A stretch of DNA of 64,000 nucleotides from Campylorhamphus procurvoides (taxonomy: Eukaryota > Chordata > Aves > Passeriformes > Dendrocolaptidae), in the NCBI GenBank assembly GCA_013396655.1, contig WBMV01007804.1, positions 129,291 to 193,290 on the forward strand, read 5' to 3'. Each line of letters starts with the position of its first letter. Within the stretch, counting starts at the first letter, position 1. The position numbers were made by a program, and so were the translations under genes. The notes beneath the pieces were generated by a model. That model did not search any database, was not told where the DNA came from, and worked only from the letters and a program-made list of their open reading frames with translations. Of this stretch, positions 24,315-39,300 are shown piece after piece.

Positions 24315-27300
24315 CTGAGAGAGAAATGGTTGATCAGAGCCTATTTCAAATGTGGCATTCAACTAGAAGGCATCAAGAACCCATTCATATTCTTATACGG
24401 TAAGGCCGAGTAAAAATGCCCTTCAGTCAAGGGGATGACCCTGGAGAGAGGAGTTTGTCACCTCACCCAGGTCAGGTGGGTGTGGTCTGTGGCCAAAAAA
24501 GTATCTCAGGCATTGACTGGTGTCCTCCATCCCAATGTGCTTCAGTAAGAATAGCACTAATATTTTTAGGGCAAGTACTCTATTTTTCAGTTGCCTCATG
24601 AACAGTACCAGTTGATATCAAGTTAATTTAATGGCATTTTTGGTTTACAGGTATGACAACAACAACAACAGCAGCAACAAAAACATCATCATGTCTTATT
24701 AGCAAAAAGAGTCCCAACTGACCTTTTGTTCTTTCCTTGAAGTTTTCAAAACATTTTTTTCCTGGGGGTGGGGGGAAAGGACAACGTTTTCCCATTTTCC
24801 TGTTACCATTGTTATTCCATTCTTTATTTCTGGTTACATCTTTCATGAGTGCAGTTCAGATAATTATTGTCAGCTGGCAATAAATTGATAAACACTGCAC
24901 TTAAGCCTCTAGATAAGTCAAGCAGCTTTATAGCACCTTTGCCTTGTGGCATTTTGTGGTCCAGCTCCAACATGGAAAACCAATGAGTTTTAATAACCCT
25001 TCTACTTATTTACTCCGTATCACAACAGAGTCACTGAAAAATAGGGGAAGCTTTAGTATAAAATTGAGTTTCCAACAGAACCTCAATGTTTTTAGGTGAA
25101 TAATTAAGTGACAAATATTTCCAGCTGATACTGTAACAAGATGATACTCCTTCCTTCAAAAAAAGAGAGATTAAATCAAAAGAGAATGCTGAAACCTGAA
25201 CATTATTGTTAATATTGTTAACCAGAGTCTTTCATTCCATTTCAAATATTTCACTCAAATTTTCTAACAGGAATTCTTCTACCAGTGCCAGGCATAGATG
25301 TACTTAAAGAACACAAGTTGAAGAACGAATGGAGAAGAGCTGTTACCTGAGTGCACTGGAGTCATAGAGTCTGCACGCTCCTCTTCCCCCACATCTTTTG
25401 CTTCCCCATTTCAGGCAAGTGGTATCTATGGCTACTCCAAAATACACTGGGGCTGGAATTCCCGCTGGGTGTATTCAACAAGTAAATAGAGGTAAGAAAG
25501 TTACTTTCCAGAGTGATCAGTTCTGATCTAGAGACATGTTCATGTAGAACATTAAGTAGTATTTTTGAACAGCAATGACACTTTCACACTGTCTGCTGGT
25601 TCCAGAAGACGTGCCTTGTTCTGCCCAGGCACACACCGCCCTTTCCTCCCTGTGGGAAGCCAGGGACACATGACAGAACATCAAAAAGCCTGTGGAAGCC
25701 AGCGGAAGGAGGGCTGGCCATGGTTTCGTTTCCTCACACTGCGGGACACCTCTGGAGAAAAAAAAAGAGCTACTTCTCTTTTCTTGAGAGTGATGGAGCC
25801 TGTTCAGCTTGGGCATAGAGGGTGTCCTCTGTGTGTTGGTTGTGGCGGATGAGAAGAGGGAGAGACAGTGGGGCTGGGAGTCTGCAGTGGGGCTACAAGG
25901 GTCCTGCAGGTATCCTGAGATGCTGCTGTGTCAGGGACAAACCCACTGCAGTGCTTGCGAGTGATGGAAAAGAAAGGCCTTTCTTTCATCATGTGCTAAT
26001 GGGGACATCCTGGACCCTGTGCTATCTGAGGAGCCACCCATGGTTGCTGGAGAAGAAAATAAGCCTGCAGGGAAAAGTTCTGGCCTGCAAAAGCATGAGA
26101 AAGCAGACAACAGCTTGCTTTGATCCCAGTTCATCCAGCTCACCTAAGTCTGCTCTATTAAAGTAGGTGACTTGTGTCTTGCTATTTTTAACTCTGTGAA
26201 GACCTAGAGGATTTTGGAATGTCCAGTTCATTAGCATCTTATGGTATCCTTGATTTCAGTGAAAACTTAGAGGTGGCTCTACCACATGGCTGCAGTGAAC
26301 CTTCCCCCCAAGAACACCTGTACTCAGACTAATTCTCTTAAAACTATTTAAAATGTGCCTGAAAAACAATCACAGATTCTCAGCCATAGCTGTCCTATTA
26401 TGCTTGTTGCTAGGTAAGGAGAGCTTTATGTTAGCTTCATAGTCTGAAGGTTCACTTGTCATCTCTACAGATATTGGCCATGTATATTTTAATAAGATAC
26501 AGTGATACAATTTAGGAAATACAAAGCTATTTCCTATTTCCAAGCCTTTTCCTATTTTTTTTCATTCATATGATATGTGCCTGTCAGTTCAACACTGTTC
26601 TTTCCAACAATCAAAGCTTACTTTTAAGATAAATGATTAGTAAGGAGTGTATTAAAACAGATTCAAGAGTACAAATGGACTTACCAAGTACTCTTATTGC
26701 CAGGGTATAGATACCAAGTGCAAATGATTTCAAGTGGGGTTTAATGCATCTAAAAATAATAATAACAAAAAGGTGTTAAAAATAAATAAAGAATTGAGTG
26801 TGGATAATTTGAACAAAAATAGAAGGTAGAGGAAGGAAAGAAATCTGACTTTTTCTTTCTTAATGTCACTGACTTTAACCAAATTACAGAAATGTGTAAA
26901 AAATGGAATAAAATCAGAAGAGAATCTAGGAATTCTGAACATCTATATTCAATATCACAGTTTAAGATGGTTGTAGATTTTCAGATGATATCAGCACTTA
27001 GGAGTTACCCACACAGGACAAGAAAATTGACTGTGAAATCATGCATCCATTGGACAGTCTTATTCAGCCAAACACGCTCTGAGCTTCAGGATCATGACCC
27101 AGGCTAGTACAAGGTATTTAGGCACTCACTTTTCATTGCACTGTATCTACATTCAGGATCACACCTCCTGTAAAGGTAAATCCTCCAAGCCATTCTCTGG
27201 CAGAGCAGACCATTTGTGCTTGGACTTTTCTGAGCTTTTGGGGGAGCCTCACCCACACTTCAGTGCTTCTGGCTCCAGACCAGCCCTGCTCCAGCCTTAG

Positions 27301-30300
27301 ATCATCATCCTGGCCCATCAAGGATGGTGGAGGTGTTGGGCAGGAGAACAGCTGCCTTTCACAGCCACGTTACCAGCAGTGTGTGTAGGGAGCCACTCAG
27401 ATTTGTAGGACTCACCCGCTCTTCCACCACCAGCTGCTCAAACAGGGTCTTTCCCCCAACATTTTTCAGACTGCTTGTTACAATACCTGATCCAGCACAA
27501 ATCTGAGCACGTGCTTCACTTTTAGCATGTGAGTGGTCCCAGTCACGTTGATTACACAGGGAAATATTTGACATGTGGGTAACACGTGTGTCACTATGCT
27601 CATTGATAAAACTCTCTGTTGTCACAGCCATTCTATTCATTATAAAACAGAAAAAAATTGGGCTAAAATTCAGTTGTCACTACGGATGAGCATATCACTC
27701 AGGAAGTCCAGTCTATGTGCTCTGAACTAGGATGGGCTCAGATTCTGCAGAAATTCATGTAATTGGGAATATGTTTAAAAAAATACAAAAGACACCACAG
27801 AACTGTCCCTTTTGTTCCCCACCAGTGATTTTTTAAAAAAATTTCCCAATGTAGCTGCCAGAACAGCATTAAGAACACATATTTTAAATGATATTTGAGT
27901 CATTTTCCCCTAATTTAGCAAAAATAGAAAGGACATGAAGGACATACAATGAAGAAGATAGCATAGAGAAGAGATGGCTGAGAGGGGATCTGATGCATAC
28001 ATATCTGAAGGGTGGGTTTCAAGAGGATGGGGTCAGAATCTTTTCAGTGGTGTCCAGTGACAGGACAAGGATCAATGGGCACAAATTGAAACGCAGGGAG
28101 TTCCATCTGAATGTGAGGAAAAACTACTGTGATGGTGACAGAGCATTGGAATAGGCTGCCCAGAGAGGCTGTGGAGCCTCCTCTGAGGAGATTCAAAATC
28201 TGCCTAGACATCACCCCGTGCAATCTGCTCTAGACGAACTTTCCTTGACAGGGAAATTGGACTAGTTGATCTCCAGAGGCCCTTTCCAGCCCCAGTCATT
28301 CTGTGACTCTGTGAAAACAACACCAAAGTATCATAGTAAAAAAACCAAATTGTGTGTACTTCACTTTATAATCTCCACACTTTATTCTCTAATGCCATGG
28401 CTGTGGATTATCATCACACAGTCTGTTGCATTGTGACTTATACAAGCACTGCTATCTATGTAGGCATGACTGTAACAGGATTTTAAGCTGGAAGAACAGT
28501 GACTTGCTCTCCTATCAGACATGTATTACACAAGCAAGCCTCAGTCTGGAATCCTTCTAAACAAATCTGAGGGCATAGAAAGCAAAATTGGAAGTTGAAC
28601 CCAGTAACTGGATATTTACTATGCGTTCCATAGGATTTATATTCTGCAAAAAAATCTTCTCTTTCAGATGAAACAAAAAGAAATATGTTGGAGCATTTGT
28701 ATTGTGTTTGGGCGGAAACTGGAGCTCTTTGTGATCCTGAGTGATAGCCAGACCTCTCAGAGAGATCTGAGACTTCCTTTTCACCACCTAATCACCTGCT
28801 ATTAATAGCTGGTGCTTGAACAACAGCTATCTGACCTGCAGGGTGTTTTTCTGCAGAACTTCAGGGCTTTCCCAAGTTCCTTGGCAATTGCAATTAGGCT
28901 AATACCAGCAAAAAGACATTTCAGCCAATGACTCGGTCACTAGCTGTAAGCATATTTCAATGGCTTCAGTTGTGTAAACCCTTAGAGAAAATGTCACTAA
29001 ATCTAAAGGCTAAAGGGATTTAGCTGTATTTGTGCTCCATGGCAGGTGCAATGATATCTGCTCATCAGAAAACATCAGATTGCTTTAGTGCTGGAATGCT
29101 AACAGAGCTGACTGAATACTGAATAATTTTTAAAGCAGATCATTGGAAAGAGTACTTAATGAAGTCTGCAACTTGACCTTGGGACTATTTTTTTTTTAAA
29201 GAAAATTTATTTTCCTTCTGGTAACAGAAGCACACTTTCAATTCAGCCAGATTTTCAGGGAAAGTCAGTCAGTGATGGATTACAGAAAAGAGAAAAGTAA
29301 GCATGAGCTTAAAGTGGAATTGTGCCCACAGGTCATTTGCAGTGCAGGAAGAAGAAAAAAAAAGGATTGAACGTACTGAAACATGTTTTATTTAGCTGCA
29401 CATCAGAGGCGAATGCCTTCAATCCAGCAGGAAAACACATACCTCCTCTATTTCAGTTAAATGTCTCAAAGTAAAATGATTTTCAACAGCAATAAAAGGT
29501 TTGGAGCTGAACCAATAAAACTGTTTTGCTGATTTCACATATAAAATGTTTTAGTATTGTAATTGAAAACCTTTCTAAAGCTTTTCTAAATAAATCCATT
29601 AAGCATTAAAGATTCCCAAGAGCAAGTTCTTAGGGCTGAGAAGTGCTGGCAACTCTGCGTAATTTAAGCTTGTAGGTGTTCAAATATGAACATCTCCTCC
29701 CAAACACTTATTTTTTATGCAGTGGAAAAAAGATGAAAAGCAGGAGGTTGAGTGTGGCTACGATGGTTTTGAGGCCCTGTGTGGTATCACATCTGTACAC
29801 TTTCTACTCTGTGTCTCATGGATAGAAAGGAGACATCATGTAGAGGGAAAGGGGAAGGAAAGTGCATCTCTGCATAGCCCTATGCCCATATTTATCCAAT
29901 GTGTCAGAAGCAACCCCAGAGAGCAATCTGGCATAAATCCTCAAGGCTTTGCTGCAAGCTCTCAATTCATGATTCATCCTCATCACTTGATGCATGGACA
30001 GCTCAGTGGTGCATAAGCTTCAGTAAAAATTGTCTAAAATGGATTATATTATGATTGTTCTTGGAGTGAGACCTTGGGGAGAGAGAGATATGCAGGGTGT
30101 TTTTGCAGTACTCAGTGGTAACCCTGCAAAGTCCCTGAGGAAAGCGATGTGGCTTCTATGGTTTAAGGCACACACCTCACTGGCAGGGTTTATGTAGGGC
30201 AGTGGAGAAGGACCCTCATCTCAACCATTTCTGAAAGTCCCTGGGTGAATATTGACTCTGGTTCAAGGATTGTGATGGAACCATAGCTGAAGTCACGTTT

Positions 30301-33300
30301 CTTTATTTAGTTTTTTTTCCATATAGCCTATATTCAGCCAGTTCTAGCACTGGCTTTGTCCACGTGATATAGAGACACCAGTAGTGAGACAGGGCCCATT
30401 CCAGAAAATTTCATTCAAAAACAAAGAGAATTTTGGGGTAAGAAAACACAATTATAATACTAAAGATTAGTTAGTCTGGATTTACTGTTGTTTTGTTTGA
30501 AAAGTAGAATGTGCTCATCTGGAAATAGTTTGGAAAAAGGAACTGGGAAAGAAAGCTTTCCAAACCAGAGCGGAGCAGCATTTGGAATCCAAAAATTGCA
30601 AGAAGTTGACAAAAATCCAGATTAAGTCCTGGTAGTATTACATGCCTTTTGTGCTTTCTAAAATTAGTTTCAAAGCTTACACTCAGTGGTGGACAAATAG
30701 TTCCAGCAGTTAAGTACGTATTGGAACAACCCCTTGGGACAAGCACTTAATAAATCCATGATTATCATCGCAGAAAAAAAAAATTCTCATGCTAAATCAA
30801 TCTTTGTTTTGAAGAGAAAAATCTGGAACAGAACAATTATATGGAATAATAAAATGGGCTAGAGGAGAAGAGTTGAGTGTATATAGATGGTTTGGGTTAG
30901 GTCACTTCCGTGTAGTATCCATAGCAAGTGAAGAAAACTGGCTGCTTACATACATATATGTGCACACAATGGCACATGCAGAGCTAATTTCCATTTGCAG
31001 GGAGGCCTTATAACACCACTCTGGTAATATAAAAGGCATTAACTGAAGGGGATTTTGGTATAAACTATAACTTGGCCTCTTGTATCATGTTTGAAACCAG
31101 AAAGATATTGCTGGTAAAGGTTGTCATCAACACATTGTTGCATCGATGGTACAAAACTCATGAAATTATGAGGATGCTTTTCAATAGTAAAAAAACCAAA
31201 ACTACTTTAAATGCCACCTTGCATAGCTAGAAAACATTTTACAATACTGGGAACACTGGGAGGGGAGGGAGACCTGGTCACATATGTTGAAACATCTTGA
31301 AAACATTTGACAATGCCAGCAGAAATGATTTCTTACCTCAGAAGCAGGATATATCCAGGTGTGCCACCTACTGACAAAGTGTATGACGTGATAACCGATA
31401 TTACTAGAAAATACAGAAACATTTTTGGACAATCATTTCCTTTTTGACATGGTCCCAACACAGCTGAGGAGGTTTGTGAAGATTCAAAGGTTCCCACACA
31501 GCTGCAGTTAAAAAATACCTAGAAGAGAGCAGGCAAAAGTGTATGATAACCTAAATGGTGGAGCAGTGGAGGTTCAGGAAAGAACATCATGCTTTTCTGG
31601 GTAGCTGAAAGTTTAAATCCAAAGTGGAAATGTTTTGCAAAAGGAAAGGGTTATTTATCGAAGGAGAAAACTATAGAGTATTAACAGTTTAATGTATTGG
31701 TTATGTTTTTTTTCCAACAGTCTTGGTAGCCAACAGCGAAATAAAACTCCCTCCAATATTCGCTGCTTGTGATTTCTGCTGGAAAGAAAAACTGAGAAAG
31801 TTTTAAATGTGGGTGGCAAATTGCTAAAAAAAACGGAGGAGTTTAGGGTGGAAGAGGATGTGCCTTACTCAATTTTAATCCGCTTACTCTGAGAGAGCTG
31901 GTTGTTTTTGGAAAAATATCGCATCACATATGGAAATGAAAGACTGTCTTACAGTGTTTTTCCCAGTGCCGTTGGATGCCTGGCAGCCAGCGAGACAGGC
32001 AGAAATGTAGGTAACTCCATTTTCTCCACAGATGGGGTCCCAGTCGTGCTTGGAACATGAGCAGCCTGAATTGCACTCTGAAAACAGGGCTTGCTCGGAA
32101 TCTGTCATCTGTTTAGTTCTGAGGAAAAAGAGAAATTGCAAACAAGTTTTCTAGCAGATGTCGAAGAGTTCATTATCAAATCATGGGCTGTGCTCTCTGA
32201 CAGGTGCACCTGGCCAGACCTCCTCTCTGTAGTCCATTAAAGGTTGTCTTTTCAAATCCACACAGCAGTGGAAATTCTTATTTCTCTGTTATCAAAATGT
32301 TTTACAATATCCCATCATCTCCTGTGAGGTGGTAGCTACTTTACTAAGGGGGACAAGCTAACAATTTCTACTAGTGCTTTTTCTCAGGTTTTCTGAGATT
32401 TTAGTTATCTGAGGCTTATTGCAGTTCTGATAAAACTGGACAAGTAGCAAAGAGGGGATTGAGTTACTCATGGAAAATGGTCTCTGTAGAAGTTACTGAG
32501 GAGCTTATCAGAATGGGCTTTATCCAAACTGAGGGTTCAATACCCTGCATGACAGTCATGTGCCAACAGCTGAGCAGCTCCTGGGGCTGCTGTGGACTCA
32601 GCGCTGGAAACTCCTCCCAAAACCTGAGATTTACAGAGTAATAGCACCGGGAAAAGTGACCCAAAAGTGCCAACCTCAGGTGTACCTCATGGTTAACATC
32701 ATGGCTTACTATGGTTAATCCATGAATCCTTAAGTTTTGGGTTCAGAGGCTATTAAATGCCATTTGTTGTTCAGCACACAGAAGCAAAGAACAATTAATT
32801 GAATCCTCACTACTGACCATCTTACATTTCCAGAAATCACTAGGCTCAAGGAATGGGTCCCATGGAAATAACTATTTAAAAGTAATCACAAAAAATAATC
32901 TGCACTTGTGAGGTGAACCCCTCTGGTTTATGCCACAATCATGAAAGTGTTCTCCGGAATAGATGGAACAGTTTCCACTGCTTTGAATCAAATGTCTGGG
33001 AAGCATATTTAGTTCATCATTCTCATTTCAACAATATATAGTGGAATAAAATGAGGCAGGAGTTTGATTTGCAATAGCAATTCATGCTGTAACATGCCCT
33101 TCCCAGCATACCCGTGGTACGACACAGTCACTCCGGCCACTTCCGAGTTCTCACAGCCCATGGCAAATAATGAGAGGAGCAAAAGGTAACCAAAGAAAGA
33201 TGATCCCAGGGAAAGTTTTGCGGCCCCTAAAATACCGATTCTGAATTTTTTCATGACCAGTCCTCCAGAGAATATGCCAAAAGCCACAGCAGGAATGTTG

Positions 33301-36300
33301 ATAAGACCTGAAATCAAACAGAAAAATTTGTATTAATGAAAACCCCAGCTCAGTGGACTAACTAACCTTCCCAGCCAAAAAACAGCTGCAGCAATAAGAT
33401 GAAGGAACAGAACATAAAAGATCTTCAGTCAGGGCATTTTATTTTGTCCGGACTTGAATTGATCCTTGGATTGTTACCAAGGTGCTGGAGCTGCTTTTAA
33501 AAAGTTGCTGCCAGGGAATGTTTCTTTGCTAGTTCTTTGACAGAGATTATAGATAAAGTTTAGCTATCAATCTTCCAATTTCTTAATCTCTTCATCTAGG
33601 TGATTTTCTCCACTGCTAGTTTGTCAGTGGAGGGATCTGTTCATTTCTGGGGGACAAATTTAGTTTTACCTACAGAGTTATGAAATCTGGAGCAAGACTT
33701 GCTTTTTTTTTTTTTTTTTTAACCCAAGTGCTTCAAAATGCTCTGGCAATTTTGATCTCTGTCAGAGAGATTGTGATATAATTTCTTGGGGAAAAAAAAA
33801 GAAATAGTAAAAGATAGGGAAAGTGAAATAAACACTCTAAGTTCTAGTCAGCCCTCAGCAAGGGTGGATTTGAAGAGAAAGGGAAAACCACCTCACTGCA
33901 GGGATAGACAGTCAGTGGGGATCCTTCGCTAGCCAAGTCAGTGCATGCTTTCTGTTGGATATATTCCCTATGCTCAGTGAAATCAAGTGGTTCTTAATCC
34001 TCACCCAGTTTGCACATACATGAAAGCTTAGTTCCAGAAACTATTTAAATACAATTGGAAGTGCTCTACTGAATGTAGGGGTTGTTTTCTGAACTTCCTC
34101 TGGCCATCAGCTGTACTTGAAGATTTCTCTTTGCTTTGAGGAGCTTCGTGCCAGGAAATTCCAGCTTCTATCTTTAAGGAATTAACATAGCACCATGGAT
34201 CAATACAGCTTTTCTGCACATATATACCTCTGTTGCTGTGCAACTAATGCTGCTCTGAAACAAGGCAGTACCCTCTGTATTGGGTAGATGTAAACCTCTT
34301 TGCTGTTAATGCTACTGAATCCCTGGACTTTAGCAATGGAACTCAAGCCTGAATGCAGGTTCAGCAACTGGGCATTCGAGTTCACCATCCTGAAGTCATT
34401 TACAAGAATGGCCACCATGGTACCCGAAGGCAGAAGCAGCATCTCTGTCTCTTGTGCTCTACAGAAGGTCTTTGGGTATGACTTGCCTTCCTTTTATGAA
34501 CAACCTCTTCAGAAAGTAAGAAATCACTGGCAATATTATACTACTTTATGGTCAGTTCTTATCACTCACTGAGCTGATCTTCATTTTATTGAAATAAACA
34601 GGAAGCCAGCAAGGAAACAGATCTCTCTTATGTAAAGTATTTTAAAATTAATTCTCTTTTCAATTACTTTCTTCTGCTAAACATATATTATTTTTTAAAT
34701 TTCTGGTTAAATGGGAATTAAGGTACCAAATAATGCAAACTTTCACAGTAACTCTTGCACAGATAAACTCAGAGCTAACCAGTGCTAAAGAAGAAATGAA
34801 GTAACTTACCTGCTATAAGCTACTACTTAAAGTCAGAAAAGGAAGGAGAAAAAATAAACATATCTTAAAAAAAATACAATTTTCCCTAAATGTATGTACA
34901 TGCCACTCCTAAAATGTTCATTTTAAAGATATCAGGAAGCAGATATAGCATTACCTATAACAAAGTTAGTTTTTGAAGATGTTTGCCCATACTGTTGTTC
35001 AATGTACTTTGGTTTATATGTCACCATACCAATTAAAGAATTGAACTGAATGATACTTGCACACAAATACAGAATGTAAACTGGATTCCCAAAGAGGCTC
35101 TTCAGTGATGGAAAAAAGTCTGTAAGACAAAACACCAGAAATTACAAGCAGACCAGAGAGAGAATAACTGCTGTGAATAATGCTTTGTGGAATGTTTGCA
35201 CCTTCCAAAAAAAAAAAACAAACTTGCAGAATGTTTCAGAAAGAATCCATGAAGTTCCATGATGCTCCAAAGAGCTTCTCCATTGCTGGATGGTGGAACA
35301 GTGGAGCAAAACACTAAGCATCAATATACCAGAAGAGATACCTTGTTTTCTATACTTTATTTCCATCATAAACCAGGACTGATTTGGTTTTTCTGTGTCC
35401 TCAACAGACACATCACATTTCAGCTTAATTTGGGGCAGAGAGTGCTCGGCCCAGCTGACAGTAAGCACAGACATATGGAGTTGCAGATTCAAATACTGAG
35501 GGAAAATGCTTTTGGCAAAGTAATGCCAAGGAATTGCAATTATGAAAACCAGGCCCTGTCTAAATCCAGAGAGCATCCTACAATAGTGTAACTAGTTTCT
35601 GCCCATCCTTATTCTGATCAGATATTGTATATGTTTTTCTAATGAATGGAATTACAGAAAAAGGTTTAGCAAAACCCAAGGGTTTTTTTGACCACAGCTT
35701 CTGCAACAATCATTATTCCATGAAGGAAAAATTTGCTGGGCCACTAGCATACTTTTACAAACCCCAGATGAAGAAATCCTGAATAAAGAGCAGGTCCAGG
35801 GAACAATGAAAAGACCCTTTTTGTACCTGCTAGTTAGGTGGAAAAATCATAATTCTCAGGCCATTAAAATAGGACCTCAGGAAATATAAAGTTTTAAAGT
35901 AAAAAAGCCTTTGAGAGAAAAACTCAACAACCAGGAAAGAAACTCTAGTGATTTGCCTTTTGCCATCTCAGCGATCTTTCCTTGCTGCTGATAAGATTTG
36001 TGTTGGTCCTTGTTATCCTCAATGATAAACTTGGAGTGCTCGGAAGAGGTGCTGGAGTCCTTCCTGCTCTCCGGTTTCGGGAGGTGCTTTGGCAGGAACC
36101 AGAAGGGGATGCCAGCCAGGACGCTGATCACACCAGCAATCAGGTAACCCAGCCACCACGCTCCCACCCACTGCACGTCCTTCTGAGTGATCATGACGCT
36201 GTCTGGAGAAAGACAAGAGTGAGAAGAAACAAACAAATGCTTTTTGAGGGTGTTTGCTGGTAACAAGTAAGGTGGTTTTGCAGGGACTTTGTCCGCAGGA

Positions 36301-39300
36301 GTCCATCCCCACCTCTTCAGGTTTAGCTGTGCTTCTCTAAGGGTGTTACAGGAGCAGCTGTGGGGACCCAACAAGCCCTGACACTGCTGCCCCACTTGCA
36401 CATCCCCAGAGATGCTGCAAGGCCCAGGAGGTGGGGCAGTCCAAGTGGACACTCACTTGTTTCAGTCAGGCTGTTCTGTACAAAAACCCCAGGATAAACA
36501 GGCTGGAAGGTGTTTTCTCAGGCAGAAGGCAATCAGAAGATGTGGTACCCACTGCCAAAGTATATTTCTAGGCAATAACAGGACACTAAAAAATGCACAC
36601 GCAGGATCCTCAGCCTCATTCCTGCCTCCTCCTGGCACCTGTTGTCTCCCCAGAGCCTTCTCACCAGGGCATCCCTTGGAGGCACCTGCTGCAGATCTGC
36701 TGGGGCTGAGGAAGGGTCAGACCTCCTCTTCCTCCACACCATCCATATTCTTGTCAGCCTTTTCTGTATGGAGCACTCCATTGCTGTCATCCATTTTATT
36801 TCATAATCACAGAACATGCTGCGTTGGAAGAGACCCACAAAGGTCATTGAGTCCAACTCTTAGTCCTGCACAGGACCATCCCCAATAGTCACACCACATG
36901 TGCCTACTCTACGCCTATTAGCCCCTCATGCATAACCAGATAGTTCTTGGCCTAAAACAGAGGCATTTTGGAGCCTGGCTGAATTTTTAAACCCCGAGGT
37001 TTCTGACTTACCCAGATCTACGAAGCCTATGTCAACGTAAAGTTTGGCACACAGGGATCCTAGAAGAAAGCCAAATATTGGCCCTATAATTGCCACTGTC
37101 TGTACACAGCCTGTAATAAAAACCAGGGGACAGTTACACTCCTAAGTCAAAAAAGCATTGATTCTTCTTCACCTAACAGCAGAGTATGACATCTATAAAT
37201 CTAGAAACCCATTAGGTGGCTAGATTAAAGTAGCTGGAAAGCAAATGGCAATTATTGAACTGATCACTTTAAGCTCAGGTGGGCCCTGAATAGGCTGAAA
37301 AATACCATTGTTTCATGTCTAATAATAACATGCTCCCCTACACCTTCAGCCAAACTTTTTGAATATTTTGAATTTTCAAAATTCACCTGGGAAGACTGAA
37401 TCTTTTAGAGAGAGAAACTGAGCTTTTGCCAGTTGTCAGGCTGGAAACTTGTCAAGACAAGATGCTGAGGGGGAAGGAATTTTTGGTAATATTTCAGATG
37501 AATGTGCAGAGGTCAGATAATGAACACAAGAAAACAGTGATACCAACTTTGTAAAGCCTCAGCACTATTGTTTATAATTCTGCCTGAATGTGGAGGAAAT
37601 GTTTTGAGTGCCTGCTGAAATGCTATTTTAAGTGCTTGAAAGAGGGCATGTTTTTATCATTTTCCAGAGAACTGAATGTGCACAGAAGCTCAGCAGTCCA
37701 CATCCAGAAGAATTAGGAAGATTAAGGTAACAGCAGGAACCTAAGGTCAAATTCTTTCATCAAATTAAGATAATGGAACTGCGCTGGTATAATTAAAAGG
37801 GAACTTGGTCCCTTTAGTGTACATGACTTAAATAAATTTTTATATTGGAAATTATGCAAACAAAACAATCAGGGCAAGTTAATTCAATAACACTCACTCC
37901 ATTATTCAGAATGACTTAGTTTCCTCTGGGGAAAAATCCATTAGGAAAATAAGTAATATTCATTTTACCAATATATAAGGCAGCGTTCTCTTCTATGGCA
38001 TAATCATCAATGTATGTAATTCCCAGAGGCTGGATAGGGGTTTCACCTATTCCACGCAACAGATTTCCAAGTAAAACATAAATCCACATGGAAGAGCCTG
38101 CTTCCTTTTCACATCCTGAATACATAACAAGAGAGACAAAAATTATGTTTTCCATAACTGTTTGGCAATGAATGGACAGATTTTCTAAAACACTTCTGAT
38201 GTGGGAAAAACAGTAGGAAAACTGTGAAAAATGTTCTGTAGAGTGTGGGGGTGGCAATTTTAACCCAATCAGCTTAAGGTGGACATATTTTTAGCATGAA
38301 CTGCCTCAAAGATACTAGAAGTTCACTGATTTTATAAATTTGTCACCACATTCTGTTTTAGAAAACTCTTTCTCTTCCTTCTAACCAAAACTGGGATCTC
38401 CTGATGGAAAGATTTGGGAAACATTAATGATCATGAGCACTACCAGCCATGTTTAATCCACAGGTGTGGGAATGCAAAACTACACACATTTTGGGACATT
38501 TAAAGGGTCTGATTTGCTCACCCAGAGCTTAGTCATGGCCAAGCATAGAGGAACTCAATGCACCCAGCAGGGACACAACTTTGTGATGTGCAAAATGGGG
38601 TCATTATGCAGGGAGAGAAAAAAGAAGCAGAGTCTGCAGGCTGGGAGACCCAGGTGGCTCTTTCCAGTGGGCCCAGGATATAAAAGTACATTTCCCAGCA
38701 AAGGGAAGACCATGACTTTCCAAAGTCCTCATGGGAAATTGGCATTTCTGCAAAATACAGAGCTGCAGAAAGTTGCTGAAGGAGAGAGGAGGACAGGCTG
38801 CAGCCTGAAAAACTCTTGGCAGTGGGCAATTATACATTTACTTTTAATGAACTTGCCTCAGCCAGTAGATCTGTCTTTTCTGTGTGAAAGATTCATCTGA
38901 TTTCTTTTATTTTTTTTGCATTCTAATGAACTACTGTGTGAGAGTTTTAGAGCCTTGTGATATATTTTAGGGTGCTTATCACAGTATTTAATGAGATTTC
39001 TCTCACCTGCATTTATTTTTGTTTGAGATTTTTCCAAGGCTGAGAGTGGAGTTTGGCTTTTATCCTGCAGACATGGAGAGATGTTAACAGTCGAATTGAC
39101 AGTGGAAGGGAATCTTTCATACCGATATCTGTTTAAAAAAGAAAGTCGTATTTGCTTACAAGAACTGATAAGAAAAAGCAATCAGATCTGTTACTACCAG
39201 ATAGGCCTATAGCACTTAAGCACAAATTTCATCTGCATCAAGTGTTGCTAATGATGGTTTGCAGGGGACAAATAGAACTCTGTTTATACTGCAGTGGTAC

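Noticed and set aside
32270..32345. Stretch resembling the conserved core of MIR-type SINEs (CCTGTGAGGTGGTAGCTACT)
   Set aside because: The match is too short and degraded to call by eye.
33703..33720. Homopolymer as the tail of a processed pseudogene
   Set aside because: No gene-like sequence or target-site duplication recognised next to it.
35877..36452. 191-codon minus-strand open frame
   Set aside because: Only its middle is real (SLCO1C1 exon 8, 35,957-36,202); the ends are intron read-through.
36412..36888. 158-codon plus-strand open frame in SLCO1C1 intron 7
   Set aside because: GC-rich intronic sequence running into a CR1 fragment; no family resemblance.
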